Shown here piece after piece: positions 1 to 5,608 of a stretch of 5,608 bases of DNA (positions within the stretch are counted from its first letter, which is position 1; the number at the start of each line of letters is the position of its first letter). The stretch lies in contig DMPJ01000534.1 of assembly GCA_003456035.1 (NCBI GenBank), positions 1-5,608 on the forward strand. The letters run 5' to 3'. Origin of the DNA: Planktothrix sp. UBA8402. Lineage in GTDB: Bacteria; Cyanobacteriota; Cyanobacteriia; Cyanobacteriales; Microcoleaceae. The translations under genes and the position numbers were made by a program. The notes beneath the pieces are model-generated. The model was given only the letters and a program-made list of their open reading frames with translations. It did not search any database and was not told the origin of the DNA.

Positions 1-20
1 CCCCTGCTTCCCCTGCTCCC
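1..20. repeat. C-rich 9-bp tandem repeat, cut by window edge
   Basis: Two adjacent 9-bp units, CCCCTGCTT at 1-9 and CCCCTGCTC at 10-18, are followed by CC before the pattern stops. The left part is outside the window, so the copy number is unknown. It lies just past the stop codon of the minus-strand TPR gene, so a transcript of that gene would carry the G-rich complement (three G runs visible) in its 3' end. C-rich runs of this style are common in cyanobacterial spacers. No function can be read from it. Confidence 0.7.
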
Positions 21-27
21 TATTTCC

Positions 28-3000
28 TTAACAACTCATGTAGAGTTTCCAAAAAATATCATACATTTCCCTTGCTAATTTTTTAGGATTCCATAACGGA
101 GCTAAGGAATTGGGGTTTTGAGATTGAATTAAATGGGATTTAATTTGATGGCGTAAATTGATATCTAAACCTAATTTAATTCCTAATTCTGTATATTCTT
201 CCCAAGTCCAAGCCGTGCCAATATCAAGATTAACTGCTTTTAAAAATGAATAACCCATGCGAGATAAATATTGTTCCCCGGCACGAGTAATTATTGGTAA
301 ATTAGCCGATAGTGCCTCTAAATTATGGGTTCCTCCATTATAGGGATAGGAGTCTAATAGGGCATCCGCTACATAATAAATCGCTCGATGTTCTTCTTCA
401 GTTGGAGTTAACCCAATAAAAATTAATCGACCTTGATCAACATTCTGTTCTACACAAGATTGATAATAGAATTCTCTAATTAAGTTATTATCCCCTTGAC
501 CTTTACGAAGTAACACACTATTCGGAACACTTTTGAGAATTTTAACTTGAGCTTGAATCATTTCCCAATTAGTTTTTCGTCCGGGTGCAACACATAAATA
601 AACCATTTGATCCGGTTGAATATTTAAACTCTTTCTAACTGTATTTCTATCCACTGGACGGCTTTTAAAAGGTTCTAAAGCGACGGAAGTATTCGGTAAG
701 CGGATTAACTTTTCTAGGTAATATTTGTCAACTCCTTGGGGATGACTATATTGATCACAGAAGAAATAGTTATCACCGGAAATATAGGGGGCATCAAACC
801 CTAACCAAGACACACAAATAGGGGCAGGTCTACGATATAATATCTGGACATTTGTAGGCACGGTCATTGAGTCTAAATCTACTAAAATATCTAACTGATC
901 TCTGAGGATTTCTACGGTTAATTCTTCCGGCGAACCAAACCCATTAGGAAAAGATTTTGGCCAGTAAAATTTCTTAGCAATTTGTTCAAATCGTTGTGTA
1001 ACTTCATCCGCAGGTAACTGTCCGGTAACATAAATATAGATATTAGGAGAAATTAGGGACAATTCTCTAATCAAGGTTTCACTACACCAGCCGACAGAAT
1101 GCCGTCGGAAGTGTTTAGAAATAAAGCCAATTCTCAGGGGTTTTGAAAGGTTTTTTTCAGAAATGGAGCCATACTGAGGCGATGGTACGCCACTGAAGCG
1201 ATGTTTAGCATATTGTTGGGCAATGAAGCGATATAATTTTGCATTTGCTTCTAAATTATCTCGCAGGTGAGAGACAGTAAATAAGAGAATTTCATAGAGA
1301 ATAATTACTTCGGAAATCTCTAATTTATCGGGATCTTGATAACAGATTTTTTCTAATTCTATCAGTTTTTCTAAAGCCCGTTGACAAGACCCCGATTGAC
1401 TATAGGCAAAAATATAGGCAATAGCCGATAAAACCGGAACTTTATCGCCACATTTTTGACAATATAAATCCGACATTTCCCTAGCTTTGGCTAAATTTGT
1501 GGAATGACTGAGTAAATCACATAACTGTTGATAGGCTTCAACAAAATCGGGTTTAAGTTGAATGGCTTTTTCTAAATTAATTAGAGCTTCTGCGGGTTGA
1601 TCATGTTTGCGAATATGGGCTAACCGACAATGAATTTCAGCCCAATTCGGTTGCAATGCTAAGGCTTGTTCAAAGTTTTGAATCGCTGCTTCTACATGAC
1701 CAATTTTAGCATAAAGGTTAGCAATATTAGCATAACTATCTATAGAATCTGGCTTAATTTTAATTGATTGTTGATAGTGATAAATTGCCTGTTTAGAGTC
1801 CCCTTTATTGGAGAAAATATGACCTAGATATAGATGGGGTTGGGGTAAATCTGGTTTAAGTTCAATGGATTTTTGATAATATTGAATGGCTTCTGGTTCT
1901 CGTCCTTGTTGCGATCGCACACTGGCTAAATTAGAATAGACTTCTGCCCAATGGGGTTTTAAAGTTATCGCCCGTTGATAATTTTTAGCTGCTTCATCCC
2001 ATAGACCGCGACGGGCTAAACTATTGCCAAATTCAAAGTTAAATTCGGCTTCAACTAAATTCGGTTGTAATTCTAAGGCTTTTTGCCAAGCTGTAATAGA
2101 TTCATCAGCCCGACCAAGGGTTTGAAATACTTTGCCTAAATTCCAGTAAACCGCCGCTAAATTGGGATCGATATCTAAGGCTTTTTGATAACTAGAAATT
2201 GCCTGATCCAAACGTTGCATTTTAAACAACATTGTGCCAATATTAGCATGAATTTCAGCAAAATTTGGTTGCAGTTCCAAGGCTTGAGAATAAGCGCGTA
2301 ATGCGGCTTCTATTTTTCCTTGAAATTGGAGAGTATTACCTAATGTTAAATAGGCGGGTAAATAATCGGGTTGTAGTTTCAAAGATTGATGACAAGCTGC
2401 GATCGCTTGATCATATAAACCTTGACTCATAAAGATTTCAGCCTGTTGTTTATATTGTTTGATTTCTAAGTTTTCGCTCTCTTTTTCTAGGGGATTTTCC
2501 AGCAAAAACTGTTGATTTCCAGAAGCAACTAAGGCTGTTTCAATATTCGGCTCGGAGCCAGATTTTAATTCAGTTTCTTGTCCATAACTCGCCAGTTCTA
2601 CCCCGCCTTCATAAAACCCTTGATTCTCGTCTTTAACCTCACCAGCTTCTTGAAATTTTAACTGAAGCAGTCGGTTAAGTTCCTGATGAGTAAAGGCTTG
2701 GTTCGGATTAAGTTGGATAGCTTTTTTATAGCAATCAATCGCGTTATTAACTTGATTAATTGTAACCCAACTTTCAGCTAACTTTAAATAAAATAATTCC
2801 TTATTTGGTTGTAATTCTATGGCTTTTTGATAATAATTAATTGCTGACTCTATTTGCTCCTGTTTCGTTAATAAATTTCCCATCATCCAATATATTAAAC
2901 CCTGATTGGGATCAATTTGTAATGCTTTTTGATAACATAAAAGTGCCTGATCTAAGCGTCCTTTTTGAAAATATATACTCCCCAAATTAGCATAAACTTC

Positions 3001-3324
3001 TGCAAAATCTGGTTGAATTTCTATGCCTTGGGTATAGGCCCAAATCGCTAAATCTAAACGAGATTGAGCATAAAACGCATTGCCCACAACTAAATAAGCA
3101 GAAGCTAAATTAGGTTGTAAATTTAGGGCTTGATGTAAACTATTAATTCCTGCTTCTTCCTTATCGATTAAAATATAAGCTTCTGCCAATCTTTTATAAA
3201 TTTCTGCCTCTTGGGAATTGATGACTAAAGCCTCATTAAATATATTAATTGCAGCTTCTAAATTTCCCAATTCTTTAAGCTGAATTCCTTGTTTTAATAA
3301 GGAAGAAACCGAATCTAAACTCAC
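28..3324 (-). CDS. TPR-repeat protein with O-GlcNAc-transferase-like (GT41/SPINDLY type) C-terminal domain
   Basis: Predicted cytoplasmic glycosyltransferase that would move a sugar from a nucleotide sugar to Ser/Thr of target proteins; donor (GlcNAc, fucose or other) and targets are unknown. There is no signal peptide or membrane segment. Residues 5-208 form six 34-residue TPRs (pattern A-x-x-x-Y/F-x-x-A-L/I-x-L-x-P-N). Residues 209-286 are a cap and an acidic, low-complexity linker. Residues 287-593 hold nine more TPRs, one with a 2-residue insertion near 430. Residues 594-728 look helical. Residues 729-1095 match the OGT catalytic region: RIGFISKHF then H742 (human OGT H498 position), RPAPICVSWLGF at 832-843, K917 in PGRKTN (K842 position), VPNSVLL at 933-939, EEEH with H979 (H901 position), NGGTH at 996-1000 and RAGEQYLSR at 1014-1022. 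These alignments were made by eye from memory. The GTG start at 3324 is chosen because GGAGAG lies 6 nt upstream. Activity is inferred, not shown; a TPR scaffold with weak or no activity is the alternative. Confidence 0.87.
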   Translation of the reverse strand: MSLDSVSSLLKQGIQLKELGNLEAAINIFNEALVINSQEAEIYKRLAEAYILIDKEEAGINSLHQALNLQPNLASAYLVVGNAFYAQSRLDLAIWAYTQGIEIQPDFAEVYANLGSIYFQKGRLDQALLCYQKALQIDPNQGLIYWMMGNLLTKQEQIESAINYYQKAIELQPNKELFYLKLAESWVTINQVNNAIDCYKKAIQLNPNQAFTHQELNRLLQLKFQEAGEVKDENQGFYEGGVELASYGQETELKSGSEPNIETALVASGNQQFLLENPLEKESENLEIKQYKQQAEIFMSQGLYDQAIAACHQSLKLQPDYLPAYLTLGNTLQFQGKIEAALRAYSQALELQPNFAEIHANIGTMLFKMQRLDQAISSYQKALDIDPNLAAVYWNLGKVFQTLGRADESITAWQKALELQPNLVEAEFNFEFGNSLARRGLWDEAAKNYQRAITLKPHWAEVYSNLASVRSQQGREPEAIQYYQKSIELKPDLPQPHLYLGHIFSNKGDSKQAIYHYQQSIKIKPDSIDSYANIANLYAKIGHVEAAIQNFEQALALQPNWAEIHCRLAHIRKHDQPAEALINLEKAIQLKPDFVEAYQQLCDLLSHSTNLAKAREMSDLYCQKCGDKVPVLSAIAYIFAYSQSGSCQRALEKLIELEKICYQDPDKLEISEVIILYEILLFTVSHLRDNLEANAKLYRFIAQQYAKHRFSGVPSPQYGSISEKNLSKPLRIGFISKHFRRHSVGWCSETLIRELSLISPNIYIYVTGQLPADEVTQRFEQIAKKFYWPKSFPNGFGSPEELTVEILRDQLDILVDLDSMTVPTNVQILYRRPAPICVSWLGFDAPYISGDNYFFCDQYSHPQGVDKYYLEKLIRLPNTSVALEPFKSRPVDRNTVRKSLNIQPDQMVYLCVAPGRKTNWEMIQAQVKILKSVPNSVLLRKGQGDNNLIREFYYQSCVEQNVDQGRLIFIGLTPTEEEHRAIYYVADALLDSYPYNGGTHNLEALSANLPIITRAGEQYLSRMGYSFLKAVNLDIGTAWTWEEYTELGIKLGLDINLRHQIKSHLIQSQNPNSLAPLWNPKKLAREMYDIFWKLYMSC
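1911..1918. repeat. HIP1 octamer GCGATCGC
   Basis: Perfect copy of the highly iterated palindrome of cyanobacterial genomes, inside the second TPR block of the glycosyltransferase gene. Confidence 0.95.
2399..2406. repeat. HIP1 octamer GCGATCGC
   Basis: Second perfect HIP1 copy, also inside the TPR coding region, at the first repeat of block 2. Confidence 0.95.
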
Positions 3325-3330
3325 AAGTTA

Positions 3331-3336
3331 CTCTCC
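3331..3336 (-). promoter_or_regulatory. Ribosome binding site of the TPR-glycosyltransferase gene
   Basis: On the minus strand GGAGAG precedes the GTG codon at 3324-3322 with a 6-nt gap. This strong Shine-Dalgarno match is what supports the non-ATG start; no in-frame ATG with a comparable site was seen nearby. Confidence 0.75.
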
Positions 3337-3364
3337 AAGCAATAATTAAATACCCATTTTAATA

Positions 3365-3395
3365 ATTATACCAATCAGTCGGTTATTGTGTACAA
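3365..3395 (-). promoter_or_regulatory. Putative sigma70-type extended -10 promoter for the TPR-glycosyltransferase gene
   Basis: Read on the minus strand, 3373-3365 is TGGTATAAT: a perfect TATAAT (3370-3365) with the TGn extension of an extended -10 element. The -35 region is weaker: TGTACA at 3394-3389 (4 of 6 to TTGACA) with an 18-nt spacer, or TTGTAC at 3395-3390 with 19 nt. Transcription would start near 3358, giving a leader of about 33 nt that contains the GGAGAG site. The distances fit well, but this is a motif call without expression data. Confidence 0.6.
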
Positions 3396-3463
3396 CTTCT
3401 TTGTGTAATGAGTATCTTTGTGGTTAAATTAGACTTGACCCTAATCAAAAACCGCCCTTTATT

Positions 3464-3468
3464 GAGGA
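3464..3468 (+). promoter_or_regulatory. Ribosome binding site of rpiA
   Basis: GAGGA lies 9 nt before the ATG at 3478. It supports that ATG as the start. The rest of the 153-bp divergent spacer gives no convincing plus-strand promoter: TTGACC at 3435-3440 pairs only with a poor -10 (TTTATT, 3458-3463), and its start point would fall too close to this site. Confidence 0.65.
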
Positions 3469-3477
3469 TAAATTACA

Positions 3478-4188
3478 ATGAGCGCACAAGATCCCGTAAT
3501 ATTGATGAAACAGTACGTTGGTAAAGCCGCCGCTGATCGAGTAAAATCGGGAACAATTGTTGGACTCGGAACAGGTTCCACAACCGCCTATGCAATTCAG
3601 TATATTGGAGAACGACTCAAAAGTGGAGAACTCAAAGATATTAAAGGCATTCCTACCTCGTTTCAAGCCATAGTATTAGCCAAAGAATATGGCATACCTT
3701 TAACAACATTAGATGAAGTTGATCATATTGATATTGCCATTGATGGTGCCGATGAAGTTGATCCAAATAAGAATTTAATTAAAGGAGGTGGTGCTGCCCA
3801 TACTCGTGAGAAAATTGTCGATAGTTTGGCAGAAGTTTTTATTGTTGTCGTCGATAATTCTAAACTGGTTGATCGACTTGGATCAACATTTTTATTACCC
3901 GTTGAAGTTATCCCAATGGCTATGACTCCGGTAATGAAAGCCATTAAAAAATTAGGAGGAAAACCGACACTGAGAATGGGGGTAAAAAAAGCTGGGCCAG
4001 TGGTTACGGATGAAGGGAATTTGGTAATTGATGTTAAGTTTGATGCGATTGAAAATCCCGCCGAATTAGAAAAAGAAATCAACAATATTCCTGGGGTTTT
4101 AGATAATGGTTTATTTGTCGGGGTTGCCGATATCATTCTTGTCGGTGAAGTTATCGACGGACAAGCGAAAGTTCGGGAAATTTCCTAA
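3478..4188 (+). CDS. rpiA: Ribose-5-phosphate isomerase A
   Basis: Cytoplasmic enzyme interconverting ribose 5-phosphate and ribulose 5-phosphate, in the non-oxidative pentose phosphate pathway and, in a cyanobacterium, the regeneration phase of the Calvin cycle. At 236 residues it is slightly longer than E. coli RpiA (about 219) and appears complete. The phosphate-binding loop [10 protein letters not shown] is at 29-38. The signature DGADEVD at 89-95 supplies D89 and D92 (E. coli D81 and D84). KGGGAA at 102-107 gives K102 (K94), and HTREK gives E111, the position of the catalytic base E103. LPVEVIPMA (140-148) and [12 protein letters not shown] (202-213) are further family blocks. The ATG start has GAGGA 9 nt upstream and the N-terminus begins where the family normally does. 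It is divergent from the TPR-glycosyltransferase gene and 166 bp upstream of a same-strand reductase. Nothing looks truncated or substituted. Confidence 0.98.
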   Translation: MSAQDPVILMKQYVGKAAADRVKSGTIVGLGTGSTTAYAIQYIGERLKSGELKDIKGIPTSFQAIVLAKEYGIPLTTLDEVDHIDIAIDGADEVDPNKNLIKGGGAAHTREKIVDSLAEVFIVVVDNSKLVDRLGSTFLLPVEVIPMAMTPVMKAIKKLGGKPTLRMGVKKAGPVVTDEGNLVIDVKFDAIENPAELEKEINNIPGVLDNGLFVGVADIILVGEVIDGQAKVREIS

Positions 4189-4208
4189 CCTTAAATAACC
4201 TAAAAACC

Positions 4209-4313
4209 CTTGTTCCCTGGTTCTACCAGGGAATATACTACTAGAGGCTCTACCTCTATTTAACAGCAGGCGGAGCCTGGAAAAAGTATTGCTAGGTAGA
4301 ACCTAGCAACGAG
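4209..4313. repeat. Compound palindromic repeat element (four hairpins, overall inverted symmetry)
   Basis: Four small palindromes sit about 23-27 bp apart, each closing on GG and CC around a 5-nt loop. Hairpin A: arms TTCCCTGG (4213-4220) and CCAGGGAA (4226-4233), loop TTCTA. Hairpin B: TAGAGG (4242-4247) and CCTCTA (4253-4258), loop CTCTA. Hairpin C: CAGG (4267-4270) and CCTG (4276-4279), loop CGGAG. Hairpin D: TTGCTAGG (4289-4296) and CCTAGCAA (4302-4309), loop TAGAA. The loop of D is the reverse complement of that of A, and the outer ends, CTTG at 4209-4212 and CGAG at 4310-4313, are near-inverted repeats, so the whole behaves as one inverted unit of about 105 bp. It fills most of the spacer between rpiA and the reductase. 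Similar hairpin units occur widely in cyanobacterial spacers as far as I recall. It has no coding capacity and no T-tract suited to termination on the plus strand. Confidence 0.85.
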
Positions 4314-4354
4314 AGAAAAAACCCTATTTATCAAACATTAATTTTTAAGTTTAT

Positions 4355-5539
4355 ATGATGTATTATAGACGATTTGGACGAACAGAATTACCGATGCCTG
4401 TGTTTTCCTGTGGTGGAATGAGATATCAACATCAATGGCAAGATACCAGCTTTGATCAAATTCCTGAAGCTAACCAAAAAGAAGTTGAAGCCAGTATTTA
4501 TCGTGCTCTGGAATTGGGAATTAATCATATTGAAACTGCTAGAGCTTATGGAACTTCAGAAATGCAATTAGGGAAAGTTTTACCTAAAATTCCTAGAGAA
4601 AGATTAATTGTACAAACTAAAGTTTGTTCTAATTCAGATCCTTTAAAGTTTAAACAGAATTTTGATCAATCTTTGGCTTATTTACAATTAGATCATGTCG
4701 ATTTATTCGGAATTCATGGCATAAATAACCCCGAAAGTTTTCAGGATACGATTAAACCAGGAGGGTGTTTAGCAGTAGCAAAGCAATTAAAAGCGGAGGG
4801 AAAAGTCAGGTTTATTGGGTTTTCAAGTCACGCCGCCACAGATTTAATTATTCAAGCCATTGAAACAAATGAATTTGATTATGTGAATTTACATTGGTAT
4901 TATATTAATCAAAATAATTGGTCTGCTATTGAAGCAGCAACTCGCCATGATATGGGGGTTTTTATTATTAGTCCTTCTAATAAAGGCGGTCAACTTTATC
5001 AACCACCAGAAAAGTTATTGAATTTATGTTCTCCCCTGAGTCCTATGGTGTTTAATGATTTATTTTGTTTAAGTCATCCTCAAGTTCATACTTTAAGTAT
5101 TGGGGCGTCTAAAGCAACGGATTTTGATGAACATTTAAAAACTATTCCTCTTTTAGATCGTTGGGATGAAATTTTACCTCCTATTCAGAAACGTTTAGAA
5201 CAGGAATTAGTTAATTGTTTGGGGGAAAATTGGGTAAAAACCTGGGATATCGGTTTACCTAATCATAAACAAACCCCGAATAATATTAATATTCCGGTGA
5301 TTTTGTGGTTAAGGAATTTAGCGATCGCCTATGATATGATTGATTATGCTAAAATGCGCTATAATTTATTAGGAAGTGCTGGTGATTGGTTCCCAGGAAA
5401 GAATGCTGAAGGGGTGGAAAATTTAGATTTAAGTCAATGTTTAGTTAATAGTCCCCACGCGGATCAAATCCCTCATCTATTAGCAGAAACCCATCAATTA
5501 TTAAAGGGAGAAACGGTTTTAAGGTTATCTAAAAGTTAA
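4355..5539 (+). CDS. Aldo/keto reductase with cysteine-poor, ferredoxin-like C-terminal region (COG1453-like)
   Basis: Predicted soluble NAD(P)H-dependent oxidoreductase with a TIM-barrel AKR domain at about residues 3-265; the substrate cannot be told. The N-terminal block YRRFGRTELPMPVFSCGGMR (4-23) is typical. The catalytic tetrad can be placed as E60 (in IETARAYG, where most AKRs have Asp), Y65, K89 (QTKV) and H121 (GIHG). KVRFIGFSSHA (150-160), ISPSNKGG (205-212) and SIGASK (248-253) fit strand and cofactor-binding segments. Residues 285-385 resemble the C-terminal domain that in many COG1453 proteins carries Fe-S cysteines: TPNNINIP (307-314) stands where CP-x-x-I/V-x-IP is usual. Only C362 remains there, so no 4Fe-4S cluster is expected. 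The length of 394 fits this extended form. No Shine-Dalgarno sequence precedes the ATG-ATG at 4355/4358; the second ATG gives MYYRRFGRTE, closer to relatives, so the start may be 3 nt later. It could be co-transcribed with rpiA by read-through. Confidence 0.9.
   Translation: MMYYRRFGRTELPMPVFSCGGMRYQHQWQDTSFDQIPEANQKEVEASIYRALELGINHIETARAYGTSEMQLGKVLPKIPRERLIVQTKVCSNSDPLKFKQNFDQSLAYLQLDHVDLFGIHGINNPESFQDTIKPGGCLAVAKQLKAEGKVRFIGFSSHAATDLIIQAIETNEFDYVNLHWYYINQNNWSAIEAATRHDMGVFIISPSNKGGQLYQPPEKLLNLCSPLSPMVFNDLFCLSHPQVHTLSIGASKATDFDEHLKTIPLLDRWDEILPPIQKRLEQELVNCLGENWVKTWDIGLPNHKQTPNNINIPVILWLRNLAIAYDMIDYAKMRYNLLGSAGDWFPGKNAEGVENLDLSQCLVNSPHADQIPHLLAETHQLLKGETVLRLSKS
5321..5328. repeat. HIP1 octamer GCGATCGC
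   Basis: Third perfect HIP1 copy, within the reductase gene at codons for residues LAIAY (322-326). Confidence 0.95.
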
Positions 5540-5543
5540 TTAA

Positions 5544-5587
5544 AATATTCCGACAATATTCCGACAATATTCCGACAATATTCCGAC
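5544..5587. repeat. Four exact tandem copies of an 11-bp unit, AATATTCCGAC
   Basis: Copies lie at 5544-5554, 5555-5565, 5566-5576 and 5577-5587 with no mismatch and no gaps. The array begins 4 nt after the reductase stop codon. Its last four bases (CGAC, 5584-5587) are also the first bases of the following palindrome, so the array probably grew by slippage from the palindrome's left edge. Perfect identity suggests recent expansion. Each unit contains the palindrome AATATT, and the 11-bp period places units on about the same helix face. No function is known to me. Confidence 0.95.
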
Positions 5588-5603
5588 AGATTGAAATCTG
5601 TCG
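5584..5603. repeat. Palindromic hairpin after the reductase gene
   Basis: Arms CGACAGAT (5584-5591) and ATCTGTCG (5596-5603) form a perfect 8-bp stem with loop TGAA. The sequence CTACA follows and the window ends. It could stop or stabilise the 3' end of the reductase transcript, but no T-tract is visible in the five bases left, so a true intrinsic terminator is not supported. It resembles dispersed short palindromes of cyanobacterial spacers. Confidence 0.75.
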
Positions 5604-5608
5604 CTACA

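Noticed and set aside
3382..3396. Near-palindrome GTTAT-N5-ACAAC as an operator shared by the divergent genes
   Set aside because: Only 4 of 5 arm positions match and no known regulator motif (for example the NtcA pattern GTA-N8-TAC) fits.
3435..3463. rpiA promoter TTGACC with TTTATT at 17-nt spacing
   Set aside because: The -10 is poor and transcription would begin at or after the ribosome binding site at 3464-3468.
3445..3666. Open frame of 73 codons on the minus strand overlapping the rpiA start
   Set aside because: No family resemblance; it overlaps the rpiA ribosome binding site and coding start, and looks like a chance frame.
3723..4136. Open frame of 137 codons on the minus strand inside rpiA
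   Set aside because: It is fully antisense to a certain gene, has no recognisable domain and is rich in S/T/P/I as expected for a reverse-strand shadow.
4212..4234. Hairpin A as an intrinsic terminator of rpiA
   Set aside because: The stem is strong enough but is followed by ATACTACT, not a run of T on the plus strand. A T run follows it only on the minus strand, where no gene ends.
4209..4313. CRISPR array
   Set aside because: The units are palindromes with differing stems and very short spacing, not identical repeats with unique spacers of about 30-40 bp, and no cas gene is present.

Overview
The window looks like chromosomal DNA from an AT-rich, probably filamentous (Oscillatoriales/Planktothrix-like), cyanobacterium. 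Three perfect HIP1 octamers (GCGATCGC) lie in 5.6 kb, where chance would predict far fewer than one. The RpiA sequence reads like the cyanobacterial form, and the spacers carry short palindromic and tandem repeats of the kind common in cyanobacterial intergenic DNA. The genus is inferred from general resemblance and was not tested.

Layout. Positions 1-27 hold the end of a C-rich 9-bp tandem repeat. Positions 28-3324 (minus strand) encode a 1098-residue protein with about 15 TPR repeats in two blocks, followed by an O-GlcNAc-transferase-like (GT41/SPINDLY type) catalytic region. The gene has a GTG start, a clear ribosome binding site and a recognisable extended -10 promoter. A 153-bp divergent spacer separates it from rpiA (3478-4188, plus strand), ribose-5-phosphate isomerase A. 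Next comes a 166-bp spacer almost filled by a compound element of four small palindromes with inverted symmetry (4209-4313). A 394-residue aldo/keto reductase (4355-5539, plus) follows; its C-terminal region resembles a ferredoxin-like domain that has lost the cluster cysteines. The window ends in four exact copies of an 11-bp repeat that run into another palindrome.

The three genes do not form an obvious pathway. RpiA is a core enzyme of the pentose phosphate and Calvin cycles. The TPR-glycosyltransferase is a predicted cytoplasmic protein-modifying enzyme with unknown targets. The reductase is a predicted NAD(P)H oxidoreductase of unknown substrate. rpiA and the reductase share a strand and could be linked by read-through, but the palindrome array lies between them and no U-tract terminator is visible. 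I found no mobile-element gene, CRISPR array, tRNA or rRNA. The genes are ordinary; the least explained parts are the palindrome array, the tandem repeat and the altered reductase.
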